Positions 37,277 through 46,611 of a DNA stretch of 64,000 bases are shown here, in pieces; within the stretch, counting starts at the first letter, position 1, and every line of letters starts with the position of its first letter. The position numbers and the translations under genes were made by a program. The notes beneath the pieces are model-generated. The model was not told the DNA's origin, ran no database searches, and was given only the letters and a program-made list of their open reading frames with translations. The stretch lies in NCBI GenBank assembly GCA_024276605.1, contig JAJRWX010000009.1:1-64000 (forward strand). The letters are read 5' to 3'. The DNA comes from Planctomycetota bacterium. Lineage in GTDB: Bacteria; Planctomycetota; Phycisphaerae; UBA1845.

Positions 37277-38059
37277 CTATACCATGCGCGTGGCCGTAAC
37301 AATCAAATCTACAGAATGGCTAAGTTCAAATGGTTCCCGCTGATAATTCCCCCAAACATCATCTATATGCAAATCGCCGGCCTCACACCAATCTTGCATC
37401 TGCTTCAAGCTAACCGGATATAACCGACCCGCATGGCTGTGCTGTTTCCAACCCCCTTCATGCCAAAGCGTCGTATTTGTCACCGTTGTCCCATCATCAT
37501 GAAAATGAAACTGCCGCGTTGAGATGTATTCTACACCATCAACTTCAGACACTCTTGGCCCACGTACGCATGGCTGTTCACGACGCATCGGTTCAAAGTT
37601 CAGCACCTGCACAAAAATGCGCCCACCAGGTCGTAGGCATTTTGAGAATTGTCCTAGCGCCTCGCGCACCGCATCAGCACTACCTGCCGCAGCCAAAGCA
37701 TTCCCTAAACAATATACGCCATCAAACCCACCGCCCATGTGCTCATACATGTCAGCATAATCGCTGGTATGAAAGGCGGCATCAATCGACGATTCCAAGG
37801 CTCGCTTTTTAGCCAGTGCCAACATATCGGCACTCTCATCCACTCCGACCATGTGATACCCCTGCGCAGCCAAAACACACAATTGCCGACCAGTACCGCA
37901 TCCCGCATCAATCAAACCTCCGTCACCGGGCGCACCAAAAACCTCAACCAGTAGCGGAATCTCCCTGGTCAGTCGAGCCTGCCAATTGATACCCTTATCG
38001 TACCAAATCGGATCAAGAAAAATGTTACGCGTTTCGGGCACGCCTCCCCTCTCATCCAC
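37277..38059 (-). CDS. Class I SAM-dependent methyltransferase
   Basis: The 260-residue product has the Rossmann methyltransferase motifs: motif I LIDAGCGTGRQLCVLA (about 48-63), the acidic end of strand 2 MVGVDESADML, YADMYEHMGGGFDGVYCLGNAL as motif II, and LRPGGRIFVQVLNF. The C-terminal half has a beta-rich substrate region with Trp-Gly and His residues (LWHEGGWKQHSHAGRLYPVSLKQMQDWCEAG). The substrate is unknown. It overlaps by one base or abuts the SR/Tyr-rich protein gene upstream, so the two are probably cotranscribed. It faces the DUF3179 gene. Confidence 0.82.
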   Translation of the reverse strand: MDERGGVPETRNIFLDPIWYDKGINWQARLTREIPLLVEVFGAPGDGGLIDAGCGTGRQLCVLAAQGYHMVGVDESADMLALAKKRALESSIDAAFHTSDYADMYEHMGGGFDGVYCLGNALAAAGSADAVREALGQFSKCLRPGGRIFVQVLNFEPMRREQPCVRGPRVSEVDGVEYISTRQFHFHDDGTTVTNTTLWHEGGWKQHSHAGRLYPVSLKQMQDWCEAGDLHIDDVWGNYQREPFELSHSVDLIVTATRMV

Positions 38060-39891
38060 TAAGGCTGATCCTGCGGACGTGAGATAACCGCACTCACTGC
38101 ATCGCGTAGTTCCTTCATGGTCGCATCTTTCTCATACGCGCTACCGTCCACCAACATCAACACGCGCTGCGCGTCATCAGCTTGACCCATCGAATAGTAG
38201 AAGTACGCCAATAAAAATTGCGCATCGATGTCATCATCATGGGAAGATGAATAGACCGTTAATGCATTCAAATCCTTAGTAGCTTGATCCGCATCGTTAT
38301 AGAACTGGCGTAAATCGATCGGCTCAGTAACTAATTCCGAGGCTTGCCTGAGTGCACCACGTAGTGCCAGAGAAGCGACATCATACTTCTTCGCCGAGAC
38401 ACTGGCCATAGCATAGAACAGCTTCGCATAGCCATCCTCATTATTAGTCAATACCGCAGTCAAATATTCATGCTGCGCCTTGTCGACATCGCCCCTGGCA
38501 AATGCTTGATGACCATCTACTACGGATTGTGGTATTTGAACTTGCTCCACTGGTGGCAACGATTGGTTAGCTCCGGCCTGAGGTACAACTAACGGAGCAC
38601 TCGGCACTGGGACTATACCACCACTTGGGGCCGGTGGAAGAGAGGCGGCATCTGAAGGTGATACTGAAACCACATCCTCATAAATCTGCTCAATAACTGG
38701 ATCTACCTCATAATAGGGTTGCGTATACACATCCACATTGATCGATGAACTTGTGAATGGATACGTTGACCGATAGCTATACGGATAGCCATAGCCATAG
38801 CCGTAATATCCGTAAGTAGGATAATATACGGCATCATAATAGCCATCATGGCGACGACCATAGTAATGCGAGCCGAAATAATAGTCATCATCAGCATGCG
38901 GTAGATTGACATACCCCTGACGATAGCCGGTATGCCCATAGTTATTACCATGACCACGACTCCGTCCGTCATGAGAACCGTTAGATTCAGAAGGATGCAA
39001 CCTCACCGATCGGCTATTGGAACCGTCACGAAAACCACTATTCCTATCATGCGCCCGACCGTATCGGCTCACATTCTCGCTAATGAACATCGATCCCGCA
39101 AAAGGTGCTCCTACCGCGCCGTGCCCCGAGTAAAATCGGCGACCACCGCTCCGACCTGCCGTAGACCTATCACGATATGTGTTCGTAGTATTGTCCAGCA
39201 CGATAGCACCGGAAGTGGATGTTCCTCGACCCTCGTTGTGCCTACCGGAAGTTCGTCTCGGATTGTTGGCATTCGACCGCGTACGGCCACCACCACCAAT
39301 GACGACCACACGCGAACCGCTGCGACGAGTTTCCGTCACCGTAGAATGTGCATCACGCGCCACCGCCGTATTGTGCGAACCACGGTTTGTGGAACGAGAC
39401 GGACGACTGGTTGATCTACCTTGTGTGTTGCGAACTACACGTCGCGGCGTGATCTGCCTGCGCTGTCCACGAGAAGAGGATGACGGCGCACGAACGCTCG
39501 TCGACGATGCATGAGACGCTGGACGACGCGCGACATTTCGCGAAGGTGAGCTTCGGTTCGCCGATGACTTTCGAGATCGACTGGATTGCCCGGCATTGGT
39601 ACGATTCGTCCGCGCTGAGGACCGACCCGAGTTGGCTCGACGACTTTTTGGTGACGCCACCGACCGGCGACTGCTCGTGCGTCGTTGTGAAGTAGCATGA
39701 CGAGCTGATGCCGTATGACGACGTGATGTCGTACGTTTGGGGCTGGCGGAACGACTGCGACCGGACTTCGCCGATACCTTGCTCGATTTTCCTCGACCGG
39801 CCTGCTTCGCATCCACAACTACGGGAAAACTCAAACTCACCACGACAAATAAAGCCAATGCCCTCAAGGTTAATAGACGAATATGTGCCAT
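38059..39891 (-). CDS. Secreted Ser/Arg-rich, Tyr/Gly-rich protein with TPR-like C-terminus
   Basis: The product (610 residues from ATG 39891, chosen for GGAGG 7 bases upstream) has a signal sequence of about 28 residues, then about 220 residues very rich in Ser, Arg and Thr with RS and SR dipeptides. A Gly/Asn/His linker follows, then a Tyr/Gly-rich block (SHYYGRRHDGYYDAVYYPTYG and on), a Pro-rich linker, and a helical C-terminal domain with TPR-like repeats (DGHQAFARGDVDKAQHEYLTAVL, DAQFLLAYFYYSMGQADDAQRVL). I do not recognise a family for the whole. It may be an envelope or matrix protein that binds polyanions; this is inference. Opposite-strand ORFs here are shadows of the biased composition. 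Confidence 0.72.
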   Translation of the reverse strand: MAHIRLLTLRALALFVVVSLSFPVVVDAKQAGRGKSSKVSAKSGRSRSASPKRTTSRRHTASARHATSQRRTSSRRSVASPKSRRANSGRSSARTNRTNAGQSSRSRKSSANRSSPSRNVARRPASHASSTSVRAPSSSSRGQRRQITPRRVVRNTQGRSTSRPSRSTNRGSHNTAVARDAHSTVTETRRSGSRVVVIGGGGRTRSNANNPRRTSGRHNEGRGTSTSGAIVLDNTTNTYRDRSTAGRSGGRRFYSGHGAVGAPFAGSMFISENVSRYGRAHDRNSGFRDGSNSRSVRLHPSESNGSHDGRSRGHGNNYGHTGYRQGYVNLPHADDDYYFGSHYYGRRHDGYYDAVYYPTYGYYGYGYGYPYSYRSTYPFTSSSINVDVYTQPYYEVDPVIEQIYEDVVSVSPSDAASLPPAPSGGIVPVPSAPLVVPQAGANQSLPPVEQVQIPQSVVDGHQAFARGDVDKAQHEYLTAVLTNNEDGYAKLFYAMASVSAKKYDVASLALRGALRQASELVTEPIDLRQFYNDADQATKDLNALTVYSSSHDDDIDAQFLLAYFYYSMGQADDAQRVLMLVDGSAYEKDATMKELRDAVSAVISRPQDQP

Positions 39892-39964
39892 GGTCAAACC
39901 TCCATTTCCGAATTAGTTCCCGCATCGGTCCTTTTACATGCGCTAACTGTTTCCATATGTTAAA

Positions 39965-39993
39965 TAATATCACGCAGCCTCCAAAAAGGCAAC
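39965..39993 (-). promoter_or_regulatory. Sigma-70-type promoter of the SR/Tyr-rich protein gene
   Basis: On the minus strand TTGCCT and TATTAT are separated by 17 bases, about 75 bases upstream of the ATG at 39891. Matches to TTGACA and TATAAT are 4/6 and 5/6. A transcript start near 39958 is expected. Confidence 0.6.
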
Positions 39994-40161
39994 CAAAATC
40001 TTAACTGATCCCACGTCAATCCACGTCTTTCTACCGCTTAAAAGCCTCTCCACAGTCCATCAGGGCGTATTGGTGGGATAATTGTACAACCGGAAGGGGG
40101 TGAGATTAGATACATTCAGACAAGATTATCACAACCTATATCGACGTAGAAGCGTGTCACA

Positions 40162-40848
40162 TCAGGAATCAAGTAGTTGCGACAGTTCAGTTAGCAGAGA
40201 AATCGAATGATCGGGTCGAGCGTTGCCAATGTCATAGATGCGACTCGTTCGACTCAACCACACTGCCTGAATACCTCGCTGCCGTGCACCACCAATGTCG
40301 CTATGCAACGAATCACCGATATGCACCACCTGATCGGCTGACACATTCAAGGCCGCTAGCGCGCGGTCAAAGATGCCTGCACCCGGTTTATAACAACGGG
40401 CATCCTCCGATGAAACCACCGCATCAAACGTAAACCCATGTCGCTCAATCGCACTAAGCAGCGGCGCAGTATCAGCATTGGATACACAACAGATAGGCCG
40501 AGATACACGAGCAAGAAAATCCAGCGCATCCGCATACACCGGCGGATCAGCCCAATAAGCCTCTAAATCCACCACATAGGGGGCGGGATCAATCTTTCGA
40601 TCGAAAGTACCAAGCACTTGTCGCAAACTCGCCAGTTCGCATTCATGCAGCGTACGAAAACCATCACGATTACAGGTCTCTAACATGGCAAAAAATAGTT
40701 CCCCCCAACGCATAGCAAACTCGGGAGCCGATACTGCCAGGCTACAGTCCTCAACCACGCGGGCGCATACCTGCTCGACAATCTCGCGATCCCCGGCTGA
40801 GATTGTGCCGTAAAAGTCAATAAAAATCGCGTCAACTGATTTTAACAT
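40162..40848 (-). CDS. HAD-superfamily hydrolase
   Basis: This is a cytosolic phosphatase-type hydrolase of 228 residues from ATG 40848 (MLKSVDAIFIDFYGTI). Motif I is DFYGTI, with Asp nucleophile and a Tyr in the variable position. Motif II is ICCVSNAD (Ser/Asn). Motif III is the KPGAGIFDRAL lysine, and motif IV is VHIGDSLHSDIGGARQRGIQAVWL. The helical cap insertion at about 20-100 is of the class I type seen in haloacid dehalogenases and phosphoglycolate phosphatases. The substrate cannot be deduced. A palindromic repeat lies directly upstream of the start. Confidence 0.88.
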   Translation of the reverse strand: MLKSVDAIFIDFYGTISAGDREIVEQVCARVVEDCSLAVSAPEFAMRWGELFFAMLETCNRDGFRTLHECELASLRQVLGTFDRKIDPAPYVVDLEAYWADPPVYADALDFLARVSRPICCVSNADTAPLLSAIERHGFTFDAVVSSEDARCYKPGAGIFDRALAALNVSADQVVHIGDSLHSDIGGARQRGIQAVWLSRTSRIYDIGNARPDHSISLLTELSQLLDS

Positions 40849-40851
40849 GAT

Positions 40852-40877
40852 GAGCCGCAAGCTTTAGCCTGCGCAGT
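40852..40877. repeat. REP-like palindrome
   Basis: gagccgcaagctttagcctgcgcag contains CGCAAGCT/AGCCTGCG, a stem with one internal mismatch and a TT loop. The same layout recurs at 46687-46713. Confidence 0.5.
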
Positions 40878-40981
40878 ACCAAGAACCCCACAACAGTATG
40901 CTCGTATTTATGGCGCATCGTCATGAAGATGAATGCCAAAACTATCCGAACGTTGAATCAATAAAATCACTTGTGCCCACA

Positions 40982-41920
40982 CTAAAATTTCACCTTAAAC
41001 ACAGGTGCCAATACCAAGGCGACAAGCATCGAAATCACAAAAAAAGTCAGCACCCAATAGTTGCTACCATAAAACCATGATTCTCGATCCGGATATTTAA
41101 TCTCAATTCGACTCACAGGACTCGAAGACGGCAGCAGAGGTTCAATCGGGTGAAACAATTGCGTTACCCAATTCGCCCCGGCCCGCTCCACACTCACTCG
41201 CTCAAGCTTATCACCAACCACAAGCTCCTTCTCAATCATCTCTGAGTCTACAAGAAACTTCAGCGCAAAACGACCTGACTCCGTCGCACGGATGCGCCAT
41301 GCGTAGTCCTGCTCACCGGCCATCGCCGGCACTTCCACCGACACCCCTTGCACAGGCTCCAACGCCACCTCATGTGACAATGGTTCATCCAAATACATAT
41401 GCACATAGGCCTGTTCTCCGCTACGGAGGGCACGCCACTGATAACGAATACCCATCTGCGATAAGCCTACGAGCATTGGGAATATCACGATCGCCACAGG
41501 CTTAAACATATGCCACTGCAATCGCGCAATGGCCAACAACAACCGCCATTGCGACAAAAAGGTCACTCGCAACTCATCTTTGTACAATTTGAGTGCCAAT
41601 AGATTGGCCTTAATGGCATCCTTAGACGCCACGATCGCTGTTTGATTGGACGTATACTTAAACAGAAACAACATCACCACACCGGTGATCGCTGAAATGA
41701 TGACAAGCCCCCAAGCAGGTGATAGCACCGACACCATACCATACACCACATCACCAGCTATATTGGCTATCGGATTCAACACGCGCAGCACCGTCGACAA
41801 CACCGGATCCAACACGACATTCAGCGCACTAAACCCGGCCATCAGCACCGCGATGATAGCCTCATATAGCCACCACGCCGCCAGCGCTCCGTCAACAAGA
41901 ATCTTACCAAGTGTATCCAT
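40982..41920 (-). CDS. Multi-pass membrane protein, possible Oxa1/YidC/EMC3-like insertase relative
   Basis: The 312-residue product has four hydrophobic segments (about 13-37, 67-87, 140-160, 285-307). Between segments 2 and 3 lies a charged helical hairpin (ASKDAIKANLLALKLYKDELRVTFLSQWRLLLAIARLQ) like the cytosolic coiled coil of YidC/EMC3-type insertases. Between segments 3 and 4 is a beta-rich extracytoplasmic domain of about 120 residues. Fold assignment is by pattern only, so it is tentative. It is encoded ahead of the HAD gene and after the phosphodiesterase pair on the same strand, a neighbourhood that may be functional. Confidence 0.5.
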   Translation of the reverse strand: MDTLGKILVDGALAAWWLYEAIIAVLMAGFSALNVVLDPVLSTVLRVLNPIANIAGDVVYGMVSVLSPAWGLVIISAITGVVMLFLFKYTSNQTAIVASKDAIKANLLALKLYKDELRVTFLSQWRLLLAIARLQWHMFKPVAIVIFPMLVGLSQMGIRYQWRALRSGEQAYVHMYLDEPLSHEVALEPVQGVSVEVPAMAGEQDYAWRIRATESGRFALKFLVDSEMIEKELVVGDKLERVSVERAGANWVTQLFHPIEPLLPSSSPVSRIEIKYPDRESWFYGSNYWVLTFFVISMLVALVLAPVFKVKF

Positions 41921-42077
41921 ACTAATCGTGAGACCGTATCACCTATACTCAACCGCAAACATGATTAGATGTCAGCGCGTCGTCGAAGATCATAGCGACA
42001 ACATGCCACATGAAAATTTGCATACGAACCAACTCGATATAACCACGATCAAAGTAGTTGTGTTGGTCATACGGCGT

Positions 42078-42266
42078 TTATTCGAGATATCCCAAACCGC
42101 GCAGCCGTTCCATCACCGCGGCCTCATCATCACCACCGGCTTCCAGTTGCTTGAGTTCCTTTTCGATCACATGAACGATAAATTCGTCCGCAGACCCATA
42201 CCCCGCAACCTCAGCCACCTTCTTAACCCGATCGTACAAATTCGCATCCAGTTTGATCTTAGCCAT
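42078..42266 (-). CDS. Small ribbon-helix-helix-like protein
   Basis: The 62-residue product (ATG 42266, AGGAG 9 bases upstream) reads MAKIKLDANLYDRVKKVAEVAGYGSADEFIVHVIEKELKQLE, the strand-helix-helix pattern of CopG/Arc-type DNA-binding proteins. An acidic tail follows, ending ERLRGLGYLE. That tail resembles the (R/K)LRxLGY(I/L) ending I recall from sulfatase- and phosphodiesterase-type proteins of planctomycetes. It lies 44 bases downstream of a phosphodiesterase gene, so it may be cotranscribed. A DNA-binding role is inferred, not shown. Confidence 0.65.
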   Translation of the reverse strand: MAKIKLDANLYDRVKKVAEVAGYGSADEFIVHVIEKELKQLEAGGDDEAAVMERLRGLGYLE

Positions 42267-42310
42267 CACTACTATCTCCTACTGACCATCCGTCACATGC
42301 ACGGTTTGTG

Positions 42311-44314
42311 TCATTTCAAATATATTTTTCCCTTCATCAACGCCGGTGGGGATACTTGTAGTGCCTGCAATATCGTCGGCGCTAAATCAATCAACTGTGG
42401 CGCTGCCGACAGTATAGGCTTATTGCTGAACACCACACCGGGCACTTCATCCGCCGCCATACAATGATCCGCGCTCCATGCCTCCGTATTGTCACTGACC
42501 ATCACATCACTGATATCACCCAACGAAGTAGACCACGACGCACGATATTCACGGTAATAACCTACAATCAAATCTGGCGCATCTCCCGTCATGGGACCGT
42601 GATAAACCTCATCCGTACGATACACTTCTTTCACAATAAGATGACCATCCTCCGGGTCACGCACTTTGAGCAACTTCTCACGAATCTCCTCCAGCATCGC
42701 ATCTCGCTTACGCCTGGTGACAATGCCAAATTTTTCCCGCCCCTGCAAATTGATATACAAGCCGTTAAGGCCCAGTCCATAAGCAGTTGTGCGAGACCAA
42801 TCCACACTTCCCTTGCCGCTCACCCGCAAAATCGACTTGCAATCCGCCGGTAGAATATACCCCTCCTGCCTCAACCAGGTATTCAAATTAAACTGCCGGC
42901 GAAAGGTTGAAAAACCATGATCCGACATCACCAATACGGTTGCCGTTTCACCGTATTCTTCCAACACTTGACCAACCACACCGTCCATCCGCTGATATAA
43001 ATCCTCAACCACTTGATGATACTTCTTGGCCATCTCCGGCGAGCGAATCGGATGCTTCTTATCACTATCCCACCAGAACATGTGCGCTTGCAAGTCCGTA
43101 CTCGAAAAGTAAAAAAACAGCAGCCCATCGTCATACGTTTGCTTTGCGTAATCGAACAAAGTTAGCCGTTCTTCCAACACATAATCCGCTTGCTCGTGAT
43201 ATTCATGATCGGCAAATATCTTATTGCTCAGCGCCTTGTGGTCTTCTTGAAAACCCGTCGTATAAAACAAACCAAGCGCATCTGAAATATCCGTGATAAA
43301 ATCTTCCGGTTCGGAAATCACCTGCCCCGCCGGGTCGGAAGGGTCAATGTTGATCGGCGTCACATACAAGCGAAATCGATCGCTGACCTGTTGTAAATAA
43401 AACCGACAAATACCCTTCGCATGAGATGCCGGCATAAACGGGGGCATGCGCAATTCATAATCCAAACGGCACCAATCGCTCCACTCCCCCTCCTTGAGTA
43501 GAATCGTCTGCCCCTGCCATTCCAATCGCGCAGACTTTTGCTTGATATCACGATAGACCGTGACATCAATGGTCACCCGCTCAGGTAGTTGTAAGAATGT
43601 GTGCTCAGGGCCTAACAATCGAATCTTGGCCTTATCGCCCGAAAAAGTAATCGGTTCAATATAACCGCCGGCCACGGTCCGCGACCTTTCACCCTCGCCA
43701 AAAAACTGAGAGTCACCGCCTAACGACCCGAGTAAATCCGGCGTACCCATACCGCTCAAACAACACATATGGCCATGCTTGGATTTACTCGGTGGATAGT
43801 TCGCCGGTATGTCATAAATATGAACATTCACGCCGGCCTCATCCAAGTAATCCCAGAACGGCGTCCCCTCACGACGAAGCAATGTCTGCGTCGGTTGATG
43901 GTTAAAAGGCCAAAAATTCAGTGGGACATTAAAATCTTCCACTTCCCATCCTAAATCACCCTCGACCGTTTCCGCAGCCGAGTAATACGGCGCACACTGC
44001 CGTGAAGGATCACGATGGACAAAATCAAAAATACCGTGCACACCGGGATTTGCCCCGGTAATAAAATTAGACCACGCCACCGGACTCTGCGGCGGAATAC
44101 TGGTTCCCAAAGGCTTAAATCCCCCCGCGTCCCTCATCTTGGCCAAGTTGGGCAATTTTCCCTCATCCATGAGTCGAACGCAAAGACGGGGGTCCATCCC
44201 ATCAAAGCCGACCACCACTACACGAGGCCCCAAAGAAGAAGACGTATGCGCCTCCCGGCAAGACACGGCAACCGTCATCAATAATGCCATAATTGCGACA
44301 TTAAATAATTTCAT
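42311..44314 (-). CDS. Type I phosphodiesterase / alkaline phosphatase-superfamily lipoprotein
   Basis: The ATG at 44314 (MKLFNVAIMALLMTVAVSC) is chosen because it gives a lipoprotein signal with Cys19; the track start adds 42 unlikely residues. The 667-residue product has alkaline phosphatase-fold metal motifs: VVVVGFDGMDPRL (metal Asp), PQSPVAWSNFITGANPGVHGIFDF (nucleophile region with Ser/Thr), DLQAHMFWW with Asp and His, VMSDHGF (Asp-His) and SADHCM (late His). Members hydrolyse phosphodiesters or transfer phospho-groups on lipids and glycans. It is a paralogue of the adjacent upstream gene and probably works at the outer face of the inner membrane or in the outer membrane. The substrate is unknown. 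Confidence 0.85.
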   Translation of the reverse strand: MKLFNVAIMALLMTVAVSCREAHTSSSLGPRVVVVGFDGMDPRLCVRLMDEGKLPNLAKMRDAGGFKPLGTSIPPQSPVAWSNFITGANPGVHGIFDFVHRDPSRQCAPYYSAAETVEGDLGWEVEDFNVPLNFWPFNHQPTQTLLRREGTPFWDYLDEAGVNVHIYDIPANYPPSKSKHGHMCCLSGMGTPDLLGSLGGDSQFFGEGERSRTVAGGYIEPITFSGDKAKIRLLGPEHTFLQLPERVTIDVTVYRDIKQKSARLEWQGQTILLKEGEWSDWCRLDYELRMPPFMPASHAKGICRFYLQQVSDRFRLYVTPINIDPSDPAGQVISEPEDFITDISDALGLFYTTGFQEDHKALSNKIFADHEYHEQADYVLEERLTLFDYAKQTYDDGLLFFYFSSTDLQAHMFWWDSDKKHPIRSPEMAKKYHQVVEDLYQRMDGVVGQVLEEYGETATVLVMSDHGFSTFRRQFNLNTWLRQEGYILPADCKSILRVSGKGSVDWSRTTAYGLGLNGLYINLQGREKFGIVTRRKRDAMLEEIREKLLKVRDPEDGHLIVKEVYRTDEVYHGPMTGDAPDLIVGYYREYRASWSTSLGDISDVMVSDNTEAWSADHCMAADEVPGVVFSNKPILSAAPQLIDLAPTILQALQVSPPALMKGKIYLK

Positions 44315-44341
44315 CTTAAACGAGCCGAGGGCGAAATGTAA

Positions 44342-44357
44342 TCCCGACTTGTCGGGA
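44342..44357. repeat. Short palindrome between the phosphodiesterase genes
   Basis: TCCCGACTTGTCGGGA is a perfect 7-bp stem with a TT loop, followed by GCCTGCGCGG, which echoes the right arm of the dispersed palindromes. Confidence 0.45.
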
Positions 44358-44436
44358 GCCTGCGCGGTGTCTCGACACGCATGTAAACCTCGTACGCGCA
44401 TAGAACTCACCGTGGCATGAATGAAAATCATCAATT

Positions 44437-46611
44437 TCACGAAACGGTCACCGCCTTCTGCTTTAGCTTCCCGTTACCATCGGCGTGACCATTCGTCGGA
44501 AATGTCCCATCAAGATCAGCTACCGTCAGCGGCCTGCCATCCATATGCCCCGGTACATCCACCCCAAACATATCCAACACCGTCGGACCAAGGTCCATCA
44601 AACGCGGATGCTGCGTATCAATCTTTCGGTTGCAATACAACACCCCGGGGATTAACTTGGGGTCAATACAATGATCGCCGCTCCAGGCCTTATCATTATC
44701 ATGAAAAAGCTTGTCTGTCGGCTGACCAATCGCAGCCTCCCAACTCACGCGATAACCCCGGTTGTATCCAATGATCAAATCAGGGCTTTCAGTTTTGTAA
44801 GGACCGGCATAAATTTTATGTGCATCGAACGCACGACTAATCGCCAGTTCATCCTTCTCCTCATCACGAAACCCTGTCAACTTCTCACACAATTCCTCAC
44901 GCAGCGCATCCGCATCCGCTGGATCGACAATACCCTGCGATTCGCGCCCTTTTATATTAAGCCAAATCCCCGCTAGGCCCAGGCAATACGCTTTCGTCTT
45001 GGACCAATCCACACCGGCTAGATACTTTTGCCCGCGTCCCTCCGGCTTCAATACCAAATAACCTTGCTGCTCCAGCCACACATTCAAATCCACCCCACGC
45101 CGAAACGAATTAAAACCATGATCCGAAATCACCATCAGCACCGTGTTATCATCATCACAGGCCTTCATCGTCTTTCCGACTAACTCGTCCATACGTTTAT
45201 ATAATTCTTCTATCGCATCACGATGTTGCACCTTCGCCTGCCCCTTATGAGCCGGATGGTCCTTATCGATATACCGCCAGAACATATGCTGAATTCGATC
45301 CACCCCATCAAACACACACACGCACAAACCGTTGCGAACTTTCTCTAAACCATCGAAGAACATCTTCTCGCGCTCTTCATCTGCCTCCAGACATTGATGC
45401 AAAAAATCGTCATCACCAAGCAAAACGGCATTAAGCCCCCAGGTATCCTCTGCCAATCCCAACGTCGCATATCGACCCTGATTTTTAGCCAGATAATTTG
45501 AAAACACCGACGGATAAGAAATTGGCATCGCCGGCTTCGCCGGATCAATCTGAATGGGCGTCACATATAAACGAAATTCCGGTTCAATCGCTTGCAACAA
45601 AAACTCGCAAATACCATCAACCTTGATACCAAGCCCAGCCTTGAACTTCACATTAACCCAAGGGCTATACTTCCCGCATGTAAGTTCCACACGCTCACCA
45701 TTAACCGTCAACACCGCAGAATCCTTACCCGTTATTTCAACCTCAAACGGGCACTGCATTGCCCCAGCTCCTTCACGCAATCCGTTGTCCGGCCCGACCA
45801 AATACGACCGCACTAGATTGCCTTCGCGTTTCACACGGATCTGCTCACCCCCGATATGTTCCTCCTGAGTCGATTCACCGCTGCTATAAAACGAAAACGT
45901 ACCTTGGCTACCACGCAGGTCCGGCACGCACATCGCAGAAAGAAGCACACCACGAAAAGGCTCAGCCGGAAACGTAATCGGGACGCGAATGATGTTGCCG
46001 AAAATACCATGCTCGCCGAGTGTATTCCAAAACGGCTTCCCCTTACGCATCAGGCGAATATCAGACTTGCCCAGCGGAATGGAATACTTACCAAGCTTCA
46101 AAACTCGACGCGGGCCGTGAATACTGACCGACGAAAGCTCGGGTAAATAATTGCGCGTATTACGCGTCAGAAAATCAAAAATGTTATGCTTTCCGGGATT
46201 GCACCCCGTCAAAAAACTTGACCAAGCCACAGGCGATAACGGCGGCGCAGTCGTACCCAGCCGCGTGAACGTACCCTTCCGTTTCAACTTTGACAGGTTG
46301 GGCATCTTACCTTCAGCCATATACTTCTCAGCCAACGTAGGCTCCATGCCATCCAAGCCCAAAATCACAAACCGCTTGGTGCGTGCTCGCGCCATCGCAT
46401 GACGGCCACGAAGAAAACGAAACAACCAACGTGTAGGCCAAAGAACAATCGCAGCCGCCCCGGATAGAAACGCCAGGAAAAAAGCCACCAATGACGAACC
46501 CACCGCAAACCCCGCACCCGGTCCGATGTACGCCTGGGCAGTTGGTGCATCGCACAGCACGAACGCACCCGTCAATAAGATAACGCTCAACCCTGTCTTG
46601 TATCTTCGCAT
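44437..46611 (-). CDS. Type I phosphodiesterase / alkaline phosphatase-superfamily membrane protein
   Basis: The product (724 residues from ATG 46611) has a signal-like helix (LSVILLTGAFVLCDAPTAQA), then a YIGPGAGFAVGSSLVAFFLAFLSGAAAIVLWP membrane hairpin, and a large catalytic domain. Metal motifs are VILGLDGMEPTLAEKY, PLSPVAWSSFLTGCNPGKHNIFDF, DGVDRIQHMFWRY, VISDHGFNSFRRG and SGDHCIDPK. It matches its downstream neighbour motif for motif, so a tandem duplication followed by divergence is likely. The extra membrane hairpin separates the two in location: this one stays in the inner membrane while the neighbour is a lipoprotein. The substrate is unknown. Confidence 0.85.
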   Translation of the reverse strand: MRRYKTGLSVILLTGAFVLCDAPTAQAYIGPGAGFAVGSSLVAFFLAFLSGAAAIVLWPTRWLFRFLRGRHAMARARTKRFVILGLDGMEPTLAEKYMAEGKMPNLSKLKRKGTFTRLGTTAPPLSPVAWSSFLTGCNPGKHNIFDFLTRNTRNYLPELSSVSIHGPRRVLKLGKYSIPLGKSDIRLMRKGKPFWNTLGEHGIFGNIIRVPITFPAEPFRGVLLSAMCVPDLRGSQGTFSFYSSGESTQEEHIGGEQIRVKREGNLVRSYLVGPDNGLREGAGAMQCPFEVEITGKDSAVLTVNGERVELTCGKYSPWVNVKFKAGLGIKVDGICEFLLQAIEPEFRLYVTPIQIDPAKPAMPISYPSVFSNYLAKNQGRYATLGLAEDTWGLNAVLLGDDDFLHQCLEADEEREKMFFDGLEKVRNGLCVCVFDGVDRIQHMFWRYIDKDHPAHKGQAKVQHRDAIEELYKRMDELVGKTMKACDDDNTVLMVISDHGFNSFRRGVDLNVWLEQQGYLVLKPEGRGQKYLAGVDWSKTKAYCLGLAGIWLNIKGRESQGIVDPADADALREELCEKLTGFRDEEKDELAISRAFDAHKIYAGPYKTESPDLIIGYNRGYRVSWEAAIGQPTDKLFHDNDKAWSGDHCIDPKLIPGVLYCNRKIDTQHPRLMDLGPTVLDMFGVDVPGHMDGRPLTVADLDGTFPTNGHADGNGKLKQKAVTVS

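Noticed and set aside
38932-39973. Several ORFs (127-185 residues) on both strands within the SR-rich gene
   Set aside because: They arise from the strong Arg/Ser codon bias of the real gene; their proteins are low-complexity and lack signals.
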